Positions 39,091-47,661 of a stretch of DNA of 64,000 bases are shown in pieces. The stretch covers positions 186,001 to 250,000 of the forward strand of contig DASXDU010000032.1 in assembly GCA_036490515.1 (NCBI GenBank), in the 5' to 3' direction. The notes under the pieces were generated by a model, which made no database searches, was not told where the DNA came from, and worked only from the letters and a program-made list of their open reading frames with translations. Both the position numbers and the translations under genes were made by a program. This DNA comes from Palsa-1150 sp036490515. GTDB taxonomy: Bacteria; Myxococcota_A; Polyangia; Polyangiales; Polyangiaceae. Position 1 is the stretch's first letter, and the number at the start of each line of letters is the position of its first letter.

Positions 39091-42025
39091 CGAGGAACGT
39101 CCTTCCGTCCTGGGCGATCGTGGTCTGCGTGAACTCCGGGCTCACCGGCACGCTCCAGCGCCAGTCGAACGCGTTGTACACGCCGAACGCGTACGAGAGC
39201 CCCCAGCGCTGCTCGGTCCCCGAGAGCACGAGGTCCCAGAGGACGACGGGCTGCGTGCGTCCTTGCGCCGGGTTCGGCGCGCCCGTCAGCGGATCGGTCG
39301 GCTGGTCGTAGCGGTCCCACCGCGCGGCGTTGAACGTGAACCGGGTCGACGCGACGAGCGCGCGCGCGAGGATCGGCGCCGCCCCGGTGAGCGACGCGAG
39401 GTGCTCGGGCGCGTTGGGGACCTCGCGGAAGAGAGGGTTCTGCTTCTGGACGAGGACGTCGCCGAGCGCGCTCGAGGCGACGTACTTCGAGCGCTGGAAC
39501 GAGTAGGACGCGGAGACCATCCAGCCGTCCTTCCACTCGCGGCGAACCTCGGCCTCGGCGCCGAGCGTGTCCACGGGCGCGTTGGTGTTCTGGTACTGGA
39601 AGGGCGGGCTGCCGTCGACCGCCGCGCCCCCCGTGAGGCGCTGGGCGATGAGGTTCGTGATGAGGTTGTCGTAGACGCTGACGAGCCCCGTGATCGTCGG
39701 CGTGAAGCGGTGGCTGTACTCCACCTCGGCCGAGAGCATGTGCTCGGGCACGAGGTTCGGGTTCGCGAGCTGCGCGCCGCTCGCGTAGTAGAGCTCGTAG
39801 ATGCTCGGGGCGCGGAAGGCCTGCCCGGCGAGCACCTTCACGACGTCGGCGTCGGTCGGCTTGACGATGACCGCGAGGCGCGGAGAGACGGCGCCCACGC
39901 TGAACGTCGAGTACGCGTAGTCGTCGACGCGGCCGCCGAGCTCCACCTTCAGCGCGCGGACCGGCACCCAGTCGCCCACGAGGTACCCCGCGAAGAGCGA
40001 GAAGCTGTGCGTGTCGTCGTCGTAGAGGCCCTGCGTGTCGCTCGAGTCGTACGTGTGCAGGTTGAAGTGCCTCTGCACCTCGCCGCCGCCGGTGAGTCGC
40101 AGCGTGTCGACCGGCTTGTAGACGATGCGCTGCTCTGCGCCGCCCCATTGCCCGTCGAACGTGTTGGTCTCGAGGCCGCCGTCCTCGGGGAAGTGCGCGA
40201 AGTGGCCGCGGTAGCCGTAGTAGTTCGCGTGCACGCGCGTGAGCGACTCGAGCTCGGGCCCGATGTTCGGCTCGAGGCGCGCCTCCAGCATGGCGCGCGT
40301 GTCCCGCTGGCGCGTGTCGCCGTCGCCGACGATCGTGTCGAACTGCCCGGTGGGGAGCGACTTCTCGTGCGAGTTGAGCGACCACTGGAGCTTCACGGCG
40401 TCCCAGCGCGCCTGGCCCGTCCACGTGATGGCGTCGAAGCCGTCGAGGCCGCGCGCGTAGCCCGCCACCTGCGGCGGCCCCTGCGAGACGTACTCGGGGA
40501 AGAAGTAGTCGTTGCCCTGGCCGTGCGCGGCGCCGAGGCTCGTCCAGACGCCGCCGTGGTCCCCGAAGCGCTGCTGTACACGCGCGTGCGCCTTCGCGAC
40601 GCCCGCGCCCTCGGCCGTCACGCTCACCTCGGCGCCCGTCGGCTCGTCGGGGCCGCGGGTCACGACGTTGATCACGCCGCTGAACGCGCCCGTGCCGTAG
40701 AGCACCGACCCGGGGCCGCGCACCACCTCGATGCGCTCGACGTCCTCGAGGTCGGTGCGGAAGTCGTACCCGACGTACGACTGCCAGAGCCAGTCGTCGT
40801 TCATCGGCTGCCCGTTGAGGAGGATCAGCGTGCGGTTGTCGTAGTCGCCGGGCCGGCTGAACCCGCGGAAGCCCACGGTCGTGTACCCCCGATCGTCGCT
40901 CAGGTAGACGCCGCGGACGCCGCGCACCGCCTCGGCCACCGTCGGGTAGCGCATCGCACGGAGCTCCTGGTACGGCACGACGCTGACCGAGCCGGGCGCG
41001 TCCGCGACGTCCTCGATCTTGCGCGACGCCGCCTCGACCTGCGTCACGCTCACGAGCTCGACGCGCAGCCGCGAGGTGTCGTTCGGGCCGACCGCGACGT
41101 CCTGCTCGACCGCGCGGAACCCCTTGAGCGACACGCGCACGTGGTGCTGACCGACCGGCACGGTGAGGACGGCGGGGGAGTACCCGTTCGCCTTGCCGTC
41201 CACCTCGATGAGGGCGTCGCGCTCGTCGGCGTCGACGACGAGGGTGCCCACGAGGGGCACGATCTGCGGGCGCACGGTGATGCTCGCCCGGGGAGCGACG
41301 TCGACGAGCACCGTCGCCGTCTGCGCGCCCACCCGCCCCGCGAGGAGGGTGTGCCGTCCCGGCGGGACCGAGACGTCGCACGGCGCCGTACAGGCGACGG
41401 GCGCATCCTCGCTGTCGACGCGGATCGACGCCCCGTCGGCGCCGACGACGTGCACCGTCCCGAGGATGCGCTCGAGGCGCAGGACGACCTTCGTCTCCTC
41501 CCCGAGGCGGGCGTTCGCCGGCGGGCTCCGCGCGTCCTCGTAGCCGGGGAGCTCGGCGATGACGACGTACCGCCCTGGCACGACGCCGAGGCGCTGCGGG
41601 CTGTTCCCGCGCTCGCCCAGGTCCTTCCGGTCGAGAAAGACGCTCGCCCCGGGCGGATCGGTCTCCACCCTGAGCACGGCGACGTTCGGCGTCATCGCAC
41701 GGAGCGCCGCCTCGATCTTCTCGCGGGTCGCGGCGTCGGGCTCGCCCTCCTGCGCGCGCACGTACCAGCGGTACGCGTCGGGGTAGCGCTGGATGCGCTC
41801 GTAGGTGCGCGCGATGTTGAACTGCACGTTGCGGTTGGCGACCAGCCGGTTCGACGCGAGGAAGTGCTCGAGCGCGCCCTTGAAGTCGCCCTTCTGGTAC
41901 GCCTCGGCGCCGAGGTTGAACTGGAGATCCGCCTCGTCGGCGACGTCGTCGGCGCGCGCGCTCCCCGCCCAGAGCACCCACGCCAGGAGGACTGCGCCGA
42001 GGACCGCGAGGATGCGCGCGCTCAT
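39068..42025 (-). CDS. TonB-dependent receptor with N-terminal TPR and PEGA repeats
   Basis: The 985-residue outer-membrane protein has a signal peptide (ILAVLGAVLLAWVLWAGSARA). A TPR-like helical region follows (LGAEAYQKGDFKGALEHFLA, QFNIARTYERIQRYPDAYRW), then several PEGA-type beta modules (VETDPPGASVFLDRKDLGE, EVDGKANGYSPAVLTVPVG). The plug domain comes next (VPYQELRAMRYPTVAEAVRG, RIEVVRGPGSVLYGTGAFSG), then a 22-strand-type barrel ending in aromatic F (FLATASKQF). The substrate is unknown. The ATG lies inside the stop of the upstream kinase gene (ATGA), so kinase and receptor are translationally coupled. Confidence 0.9.
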   Translation of the reverse strand: MSARILAVLGAVLLAWVLWAGSARADDVADEADLQFNLGAEAYQKGDFKGALEHFLASNRLVANRNVQFNIARTYERIQRYPDAYRWYVRAQEGEPDAATREKIEAALRAMTPNVAVLRVETDPPGASVFLDRKDLGERGNSPQRLGVVPGRYVVIAELPGYEDARSPPANARLGEETKVVLRLERILGTVHVVGADGASIRVDSEDAPVACTAPCDVSVPPGRHTLLAGRVGAQTATVLVDVAPRASITVRPQIVPLVGTLVVDADERDALIEVDGKANGYSPAVLTVPVGQHHVRVSLKGFRAVEQDVAVGPNDTSRLRVELVSVTQVEAASRKIEDVADAPGSVSVVPYQELRAMRYPTVAEAVRGVRGVYLSDDRGYTTVGFRGFSRPGDYDNRTLILLNGQPMNDDWLWQSYVGYDFRTDLEDVERIEVVRGPGSVLYGTGAFSGVINVVTRGPDEPTGAEVSVTAEGAGVAKAHARVQQRFGDHGGVWTSLGAAHGQGNDYFFPEYVSQGPPQVAGYARGLDGFDAITWTGQARWDAVKLQWSLNSHEKSLPTGQFDTIVGDGDTRQRDTRAMLEARLEPNIGPELESLTRVHANYYGYRGHFAHFPEDGGLETNTFDGQWGGAEQRIVYKPVDTLRLTGGGEVQRHFNLHTYDSSDTQGLYDDDTHSFSLFAGYLVGDWVPVRALKVELGGRVDDYAYSTFSVGAVSPRLAVIVKPTDADVVKVLAGQAFRAPSIYELYYASGAQLANPNLVPEHMLSAEVEYSHRFTPTITGLVSVYDNLITNLIAQRLTGGAAVDGSPPFQYQNTNAPVDTLGAEAEVRREWKDGWMVSASYSFQRSKYVASSALGDVLVQKQNPLFREVPNAPEHLASLTGAAPILARALVASTRFTFNAARWDRYDQPTDPLTGAPNPAQGRTQPVVLWDLVLSGTEQRWGLSYAFGVYNAFDWRWSVPVSPEFTQTTIAQDGRTFLATASKQF

Positions 42026-43611
42026 CGCTGGAGCTTGATGTCCAGGTCCTGCGGTTTGGCGGTGGGGGTGGTGCGGGGTGGGGTCCAGCGGGGGTGCGAG
42101 CCGGCGGGGGTCGAGGCCGTCGCGGTCGCGGAGGGAGCGGCGGGCAGGGGATCGAGGTGCGCGGTGGCGTGCACGACGCCGTCGGCGTCGCCCTGCAGGA
42201 GGGTGTACGGCGCGTAGCCGTCGCGCCGCAAGACGAAGCGGCGAGGGGAGGACTTCACGGTCGAGCGATCGACGGAGACCTGCATCGGCGTCGTCCCGAG
42301 GACGTCGTCGCCGTCGAGGACGTCCGCGCCCGACGGCGTCGAGTCGAGCACGAGGGTGAACGAGCGCGCGGTGGGGGCGGGCACCGCGACGGAGGCGGAA
42401 GGCGGCGCGGACGAGGCGCCGTTCTTGGCGACCAGGCGCGCCGCGAAGAGGCCCACGCCGACGAGCACCGCGGCGCCGGCGAGGACGAAGAGCGGCCAGC
42501 GCGACGCCGGGGACGGCGCCGTGAGGGGCCGCATCGAGTCCGACTGCGTGAACGGGGACGCCGTGCCCATCGACGGCCGCGTGCTCGGCATCGTGACGGT
42601 GGGCAGCGCGAGCGTCTCGCCGCCCGTCGTCTCCTGCGCCCGCATCGGACGAGACTGCGGCGTCGGCTCCCCCGACATGCCTCCGAAGCTCCCCGACCCG
42701 TAGAGGATGCGCTCGCACTCGCCGATCGTGCGGACCACCTCTTCCATGCTCTGCGGCCGCGCCGCCGGCTCCTTCTCGAGACACCGCCGCACGAACGCCT
42801 CGATGATCTCGGGCACCTGGACCCGCGACCGCTCCGCCATCCGCGGCACGGGCTTGCTGTTGTGCGCGAGGATGGTCTCGAGGTTCGTCTCGCCTTCGAA
42901 GGGGACGACCCCCGTCACGCACTCGAAGGCGATGACCCCGAGCGCGTACACGTCCGTGCGCGCGTCGACGCGGCGCTCGTTGATCTGCTCCGGGGCGATG
43001 TACTTGGGCGACCCGAGGAACGCACCCTCCTGCGTGATCTCCTGATCGACGTCGTCCATCAGCTTGCCGATGCCGAAATCGAGGATCTTCACGACCTCGC
43101 CGCCGTCCTCGTCCGGGACGAGGATGACGTTCGACGGCTTGAGGTCGCGGTGCACGGCGCCGAGCTTGTGCGCGTCGCGCAGGCCGCGCGCGATCTGCCG
43201 CAGGATGCGGAGCGACTCCTGCACCGGCAGGGCGCCGCGCGCCTTGATGCGCTGGGCGAGCGTGTCGCCCGCCAGGTACTCCATCGCCATGAAGTACCGC
43301 TCGTCCTGCGCGCCCTCGATGCGGCCGTAGTCGAAGAGCGTGACGACGTTCGCGTGCTGGAGCTTCGCGAGGATGCTCGCCTCGCGGAAGAAGCGTTTGC
43401 GAAACTCCGTACCCTGCGTCTCCGAGACCGTGGTCGGCTGCCGCAGCACCTTCACGGCGACGAGGCGCCCGAGCGGGACCTGCTCGGCGCGGTACACCTT
43501 CCCCATGCCGCCCGTCGCCAGGTGCGACAGCACGCGAAACTTGCCGTTGATGACCGTGCCCTCGAGCACGTCACCCGGCTCGCGCCTCTCACCCGGGGAC
43601 CGCGACGACAT
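42022..43611 (-). CDS. Transmembrane Hanks-type Ser/Thr kinase with PEGA-like extracytoplasmic domain
   Basis: The 529-residue protein has a complete kinase domain (TGGMGKVYRA loop, K54 in VAVKVLRQ, HRDLKPSNVILV, DFGIGKLM, APEQINE). A Ser/Thr/Pro linker follows, then a TM segment (WPLFVLAGAAVLVGVGLFAA) and a PEGA-like domain outside the membrane (LVLDSTPSGADVLDGDDVLG, FVLRRDGYAPYTLL). The gene overlaps the TonB receptor by 4 bases. Both proteins carry PEGA modules in the periplasm, so a physical or signalling link is likely. Confidence 0.9.
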   Translation of the reverse strand: MSSRSPGERREPGDVLEGTVINGKFRVLSHLATGGMGKVYRAEQVPLGRLVAVKVLRQPTTVSETQGTEFRKRFFREASILAKLQHANVVTLFDYGRIEGAQDERYFMAMEYLAGDTLAQRIKARGALPVQESLRILRQIARGLRDAHKLGAVHRDLKPSNVILVPDEDGGEVVKILDFGIGKLMDDVDQEITQEGAFLGSPKYIAPEQINERRVDARTDVYALGVIAFECVTGVVPFEGETNLETILAHNSKPVPRMAERSRVQVPEIIEAFVRRCLEKEPAARPQSMEEVVRTIGECERILYGSGSFGGMSGEPTPQSRPMRAQETTGGETLALPTVTMPSTRPSMGTASPFTQSDSMRPLTAPSPASRWPLFVLAGAAVLVGVGLFAARLVAKNGASSAPPSASVAVPAPTARSFTLVLDSTPSGADVLDGDDVLGTTPMQVSVDRSTVKSSPRRFVLRRDGYAPYTLLQGDADGVVHATAHLDPLPAAPSATATASTPAGSHPRWTPPRTTPTAKPQDLDIKLQR

Positions 43612-43643
43612 GAAACCTTTCCGCGGTCATCGTACAGCCTGCA

Positions 43644-44189
43644 TCAGGTCGCGCGAAGGGTCGCGAGCGCCTCGTGAAGCTCGGCGCAGAGCGGGTGGGG
43701 AGGGAGGGCGGCGACCGCATCCGCGAAGCCCTCGAAGTGACGGAGCTGGACCTCTCGACCACGCTTCAGCATGCTCCACGGGTCGCCGTGGTCGGCGGCG
43801 CAGACGGCGATCGACGTGAAGTTGTCGATCTTGTCGGCGATCGAGATGGCCTGCGCCTCCCACCGCGCGTGGACGAACCGGGCCAGGTACTGCGCCTTCC
43901 GCTCCTCCCAGGGGAGCGCCTTGTCCTCCTCGCTGACCGACTGGACGAGGTCGGCCACCCGGTCGCCGAACCGGCGTGCGAGCTCGGCGCGGGTCACGCC
44001 GCAGTCCTCCACGACGTCGTGGAGCGCAGCGGCTGCGAGCACCTCGTCGTCGAACCCGTGGCGCGCCAGGATGGAGACGACGCCCCCGACGTGGCTCACG
44101 TACGGGACGTCGACGCCGGGGTACTTCCGCTTCTGGTCGCGGTGCCAGACGGCGGCCGCGTCGAGCGCGCGCTTGAGCAGCGGCGTCAT
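43644..44189 (-). CDS. HD-domain phosphohydrolase (SpoT/MESH1-like)
   Basis: The 181-residue protein matches the stand-alone (p)ppGpp-hydrolase-like HD family: DVPYVSHVGGVVSIL, AAALHDVVEDCGV (HD pair plus ED), RFGDRVADLVQSVSEEDKAL and ISIADKIDNFTSI. It has no synthetase domain, so it would only degrade alarmone or a similar nucleotide. Its ATG overlaps the OsmC stop (ATGA), giving a two-gene operon. Confidence 0.86.
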   Translation of the reverse strand: MTPLLKRALDAAAVWHRDQKRKYPGVDVPYVSHVGGVVSILARHGFDDEVLAAAALHDVVEDCGVTRAELARRFGDRVADLVQSVSEEDKALPWEERKAQYLARFVHARWEAQAISIADKIDNFTSIAVCAADHGDPWSMLKRGREVQLRHFEGFADAVAALPPHPLCAELHEALATLRAT

Positions 44190-44578
44190 CGCGGCAGGAG
44201 TGTCGTCTCGATGTGGATGGCGCCCGTCAGCGTCTTGTGCACGGGGCACTTCTCGGCGATCTCCACGAGGCGCGCGCGCTGCTCCTCGCTGAGCGGCCCG
44301 TCGAACTCGAGCCGTCGCTGGAAGACGAACGCGCCCTCTCGCTGCTGCCCCTCCACCGTGACCTCGACGCCCTCGAGCGGCCACCCCTTGCGGTCCGCGT
44401 ACATCTTGACGGTCATCGACGTGCACGCGCCGAGGCCGGCGAGCAACAGTTCGTGCGGCGCCGGGCCCCGGTCGTCCCCGCCGTCTTCCGTCGGCTCGTC
44501 GGCGACGAGCGCGTGCGGGCCGATGCGCACCGTCTGCCCGAACTTGCCCGTAGCCGTCGTCACGATCGCGGGTCGCAT
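44186..44578 (-). CDS. OsmC-family peroxiredoxin-like protein
   Basis: The 130-residue protein has the OsmC architecture: GPAPHELLLAGLGACTSMTV contains the first redox cysteine, and AEKCPVHKTLTGAIHIET the second. These two residues form the peroxide-reducing pair in OsmC/Ohr proteins. The ATG at 44578 is chosen because the family's N-terminal strand (IVTTATGKFGQTVRIGPH) begins there. It is first in the operon with the HD hydrolase and divergent from the gene at 44628. Confidence 0.92.
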   Translation of the reverse strand: MRPAIVTTATGKFGQTVRIGPHALVADEPTEDGGDDRGPAPHELLLAGLGACTSMTVKMYADRKGWPLEGVEVTVEGQQREGAFVFQRRLEFDGPLSEEQRARLVEIAEKCPVHKTLTGAIHIETTLLPR

Positions 44579-44627
44579 GGCGGTCGAGTCTACTCCTCCG
44601 ACCCGTACCGCCCTACGGTTGCAGTCG

Positions 44628-45356
44628 ATGAGCGAGACCGGCGCGACGAGCGAGGCGAGCGACGCGACCCGCGGCGGCTGGCGCGCCGAGAAGCACGGCC
44701 CCCTCGAGAAGGTGGCCGACAACCTGTGGCGGGTCGCGGGTGACGTGCCCGGCATGTCCTTGAAGCGCGTCATGGTCGTGGTGCGCCTCTCCGACGGGCG
44801 CCTGCTCGTCCACGGCGCGATCGCGATGCGCGACGACGCGATGAAGGAGCTCGAGGCCCTCGGCGAGCCGGGCGTGCTGGTCGTGCCGAGCGGCTACCAC
44901 CGCATGGACGCGCCCCGCTACAAGGCGCGCTACCCGAAGATGCGCGTCTACTGCCCCTACGGGGCGCGCGCGCGTGTCGCCAAGGTCGTCCCCGTGGACG
45001 GCGTGTACGAGGACTTCCCGGGCGACCCGGCTGCCACGCTCGACCACGTCGACGGCATCGGCGACCGGGAGGGGGTCGTCCGCGTCACGTCGTCGGACGG
45101 CGTGACGCTCGTCTTCAACGACGTCCTCTTCAACATGCCCCACGGGGCGCTCGTCTTCCGGCTCCTCGGCGCGTCCGGCGGCCTGCGCGTTTCCCGCACC
45201 GCGCGCTTCTTCCTCCTCCAGGACCCACGCGCGCTCGCGCGGCGTTTCGTCGCTCTCGCCGCAACCCCTCGCCTCGTGCGCATCATGGTCGCCCATGTCG
45301 ACACCGTCGAACGGGGGGCCGCGGATGCGCTGCGCCAGGTGGCCCTCACCATCTGA
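44628..45356 (+). CDS. DUF4336-like / degenerate metallo-beta-lactamase-fold protein
   Basis: The 242-residue protein shows the strand order of metallo-beta-lactamase-like folds (VVVRLSDGRLLVHGAIAM, GEPGVLVVPSGYHRMDAPRY, VYCPYGARARV, VTLVFNDVLFNMP). The HxHxDH metal motif is absent; only scattered His remain (SGYHRMD, LDHVDG). It resembles DUF4336 proteins, which are thought to be degenerate members of that fold. Function is unknown. Confidence 0.6.
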   Translation: MSETGATSEASDATRGGWRAEKHGPLEKVADNLWRVAGDVPGMSLKRVMVVVRLSDGRLLVHGAIAMRDDAMKELEALGEPGVLVVPSGYHRMDAPRYKARYPKMRVYCPYGARARVAKVVPVDGVYEDFPGDPAATLDHVDGIGDREGVVRVTSSDGVTLVFNDVLFNMPHGALVFRLLGASGGLRVSRTARFFLLQDPRALARRFVALAATPRLVRIMVAHVDTVERGAADALRQVALTI

Positions 45357-45519
45357 GCTTCGAGCCAGCTCCACGCTTGCCGGGGGCCCGTCCCCGCGCT
45401 ACACCCTGCCCTACCGGTCTCGCGCGCTGCCTCGACTCGTTCGGGTACTCCTCGTGTGGCTGTGATCGTCCACGCGCCACCTCAGGGCGTGCACGGTCGC
45501 GAAAGGAACGCAGGAACCG

Positions 45520-45852
45520 ATGAAGTCGGACGTCGAGGAGGGTGCGATCCGCATCACGCAGCAGTTTCGCTCGCGCGACGCGATGGTCTACGACCTTCGC
45601 GGGGAAGCGGGCCGGCTGACCTTGCGGATCACCGGGTCTCGCGGCGAAGGCGAGCCCACCACCGAGTGGCTCATCGAGGCGTCGACCAGCACGGCCGCGG
45701 ACGCGGTGATCGTGTCCGAGCGCGGCGCTACCCGGGCCGAGGTGCTCCAGGCGGTCGGTCGCTCGTGGGACCGCGAGCGCGCCACGAACCACCTGCCCAC
45801 CTTCGACTGGGCGTCCGTCGCCAAGGCGCTCGCCGCGGTGCGCGCGATCTGA
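45520..45852 (+). CDS. Hypothetical small protein, 110 residues
   Basis: There is no recognised family. Strands alternate early (GAIRITQQFRSRDAMVYDLR, RLTLRITGSRG). A helical C-terminus follows (TRAEVLQAVGRSW, DWASVAKALAAVRAI). AAAGGAACG precedes the ATG. It is the first gene of a tight plus-strand run that continues with the gene at 45867. The 163-base gap before it shows nothing. Confidence 0.65.
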   Translation: MKSDVEEGAIRITQQFRSRDAMVYDLRGEAGRLTLRITGSRGEGEPTTEWLIEASTSTAADAVIVSERGATRAEVLQAVGRSWDRERATNHLPTFDWASVAKALAAVRAI

Positions 45853-45866
45853 AACGAGCGACGGGA

Positions 45867-46127
45867 ATGGACGAAGAGCGCTTCCTGCAGGAGATCCGGC
45901 TGGCCGAGGGCGGCGTGGCCGACGCCGAGACGCACCTCGCCCGGCTGCTCGCCGAGGTCCAGGCGGCCCCGCGCGCCGAGAAGACGACCATCAGCGAGGC
46001 ACTCCACGAGGCGTTCGAGAAGCTGCGCGAGTCACGCCGGCGCCTCCTCAGCCTCGAGGATCTCATCCGCGGCGAAGGCGCGAGTGGCAAAGACGGCGGC
46101 GAAGGCGCGAGTGGCAAAGACGACTGA
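45867..46127 (+). CDS. Small coiled-coil-like protein with duplicated C-terminal tail
   Basis: The 86-residue protein is mostly a charged amphipathic helix (EERFLQEIRLAEGGVADAET, LHEAFEKLRESRRRLLSLED). The C-terminus is a duplicated GEGASGKD, encoded by two copies of GGCGAAGGCGCGAGTGGCAA. It follows the previous gene by 14 bases. It may act as an adaptor; no family is recognised. Confidence 0.6.
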   Translation: MDEERFLQEIRLAEGGVADAETHLARLLAEVQAAPRAEKTTISEALHEAFEKLRESRRRLLSLEDLIRGEGASGKDGGEGASGKDD

Positions 46128-46130
46128 GCG

Positions 46131-46155
46131 CGAGCATCCCCGCGAGGGGTGCTCG
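46131..46155 (+). terminator. Stem-loop before the RRM protein gene
   Basis: CGAGCATCCCC pairs with GGGGTGCTCG across a GCGA (GNRA-type) tetraloop, with one bulged T. It begins 3 bases after the stop of the preceding gene. No U-tract follows, so it could be a Rho-assisted or processing hairpin, or a 5' structure of the following mRNA, rather than a classic intrinsic terminator. Confidence 0.5.
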
Positions 46156-46194
46156 GCACGAACCGGTACTGGAAAAAAGGAAACGGACTAGACA

Positions 46195-46527
46195 ATGGGC
46201 AATCGACTCTACGTGGGCAATCTCTCGTTCAGCACCGGCAGCGACGCGCTTCGCGAAGCCTTCACGCAGTACGGCGAGGTGACCGACGTTCACCTCGTGA
46301 CCGACCGCCAGACGGGGCAGCCCCGCGGCTTCGGCTTCGTGACGATGGGCACCGCCGCAGCGGCACAGGCCGCGATCGCAGCCATGAACGGCGCGAACCT
46401 CGACGGGCGCACGCTGCGCGTCAACGAGGCCGAGGAGCGTCAGGGTGGCGGCGGCGGCGGCGGAGGCGGCGGCCGCGGAGGCGGCGGGTTCGGCGGCGGC
46501 GGCGGCGGCAAGCGACCGCGCTGGTAA
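46195..46527 (+). CDS. RRM-domain RNA-binding protein with Gly-rich tail
   Basis: The 110-residue protein has one RNA recognition motif: RNP2 RLYVGNLSF and RNP1 RGFGFVTM, in a ~75-residue RRM. A Gly-rich tail with a terminal KRPRW follows. Bacterial proteins of this kind (Rbp family) are often cold-induced RNA chaperones. AAAAAAGGAAACGG precedes the ATG. The hairpin at 46131-46155 lies 40 bases upstream and may affect expression. Confidence 0.93.
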   Translation: MGNRLYVGNLSFSTGSDALREAFTQYGEVTDVHLVTDRQTGQPRGFGFVTMGTAAAAQAAIAAMNGANLDGRTLRVNEAEERQGGGGGGGGGGRGGGGFGGGGGGKRPRW

Positions 46528-46560
46528 GACGGCCTGCGTCCGGGGCGCTGCTCGCTGCGA

Positions 46561-46806
46561 TCAGCGCCCCGCGACGCCGTGCTCCAACCCGGGGTGCGAG
46601 CGCGCCGAAGCGGCCGCCGCATCGCGGAGGACGCGCGCGAGCGCCACGACCTCGACGAGGCTTCGCCGCGCGCTGGCTGCCACACCCTCGAGGTGCGGTG
46701 CCGCGCCGTCCGCAAGCACGTCCACCTCGACGACCATCGCGGCAGTCACTTCCATGAGCTGACCGCAGAGCTCCGTCACGTCCCCCGGCATGTTCTTCCC
46801 CGCCAT
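46561..46806 (-). CDS. Possible small Ala-rich protein, 81 residues
   Basis: The ATG at 46806 opens a frame reading MAGKNMPGDVTELCGQLMEV, then an Ala/Val-rich helical stretch (VAASARRSLVEVVALARVLR). It has no recognised family. It fits the gap between the RRM gene and the response regulator, but codon evidence is only fair. Confidence 0.4.
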   Translation of the reverse strand: MAGKNMPGDVTELCGQLMEVTAAMVVEVDVLADGAAPHLEGVAASARRSLVEVVALARVLRDAAAASARSHPGLEHGVAGR

Positions 46807-46940
46807 GGGGGGAGCATGCCTGCGCCGTACGATCGGTCAACCGCACCCATCTGCACGATGGCGCGCTCGACCGGGCGTGTGACCGCGCGTCGACGCGGCG
46901 CGGCCGCTGCACGCCCTCGGCAACGCCGACCATGGACGAG

Positions 46941-47543
46941 CTACTCGGTCGGAGTCGGCCGATCGAAGAGGCCGGGATCGCTCGGTGTGTCCCCGCGAGC
47001 TGCGACGATGAGATGGAGGATGGTCGCGAGCTCCTCGGGCGGGCACGGCTTCACGAGGAAGGCCGCGCAACCCAGGCGCACCTCGCGCGGGACGCACTCG
47101 GCGGCCCCCGACACCATCACCACCGGGATGCTCCGCGTCCGCTCGTCGGACGCGAGGCGCCGCGCCGCTTCGCCGCCGTTCATCGCCGGCATGTCGAAGT
47201 CCATGACGATGACGTCGGGCAGGAGCACGGCCGCCTTCTCCACGGCCTCGACCCCGTCCGTGGCCTGCTCTACGTGAAAGCCTCGTCCGTTGAGCACGGC
47301 TTCGCCGAGGTCGCGCGCATCCTGCGAGTCGTCGACGAAGAGAACGAGTCGCCCGCGAGAGCGCACGCGACGTGACTCACGCGAGGCGAATCGCTGCGCA
47401 TCGCCGAGGACCTCGTCGAGCGCGTCACCGGCGGCGTGAAGCTGGTCGATGCGATCTGCTGCGTCGCGATCGGACGGCCGACCGGAAGGCGGAGCGGCGG
47501 CCGGGTAGTCTTCGGCGGCGTTCGATCGTCCGGGGTGAGGCAC
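46941..47543 (-). CDS. Response regulator, receiver domain with N-terminal helix
   Basis: The product (200 residues from GTG 47543) carries a receiver domain at about residues 65-190: LFVDDSQDARDLG (acidic pair D71-D72), phospho-acceptor D115 in VMDFDMPAMNG, the SG at VMVSGAAE and the conserved lysine in LVKPCPPEEL. The N-terminal ~65 residues are helical and charged (DRIDQLHAAGDALDEVLGDA). No output domain follows, so it acts through protein contact. The start is uncertain; a TTG at 47627 would extend it by 28 residues. Confidence 0.8.
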   Translation of the reverse strand: MPHPGRSNAAEDYPAAAPPSGRPSDRDAADRIDQLHAAGDALDEVLGDAQRFASRESRRVRSRGRLVLFVDDSQDARDLGEAVLNGRGFHVEQATDGVEAVEKAAVLLPDVIVMDFDMPAMNGGEAARRLASDERTRSIPVVMVSGAAECVPREVRLGCAAFLVKPCPPEELATILHLIVAARGDTPSDPGLFDRPTPTE

Positions 47544-47661
47544 GACTGTCGATCCCTTCGCTGGGCGCAGCCATCCCACACGTTTCCGGTGTGACTCCCG
47601 CGCGGTGTGCCCACGAAGTCGTTGCAAGCGCGAGGCCGAGACGGCGCGTGCGAGCTCGTCG

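Noticed and set aside
43674..45356. 560-residue plus-strand frame across the HD and OsmC genes
   Set aside because: Only its last part (44628-45356) is coding; the rest is antisense to two genes with clear motifs.
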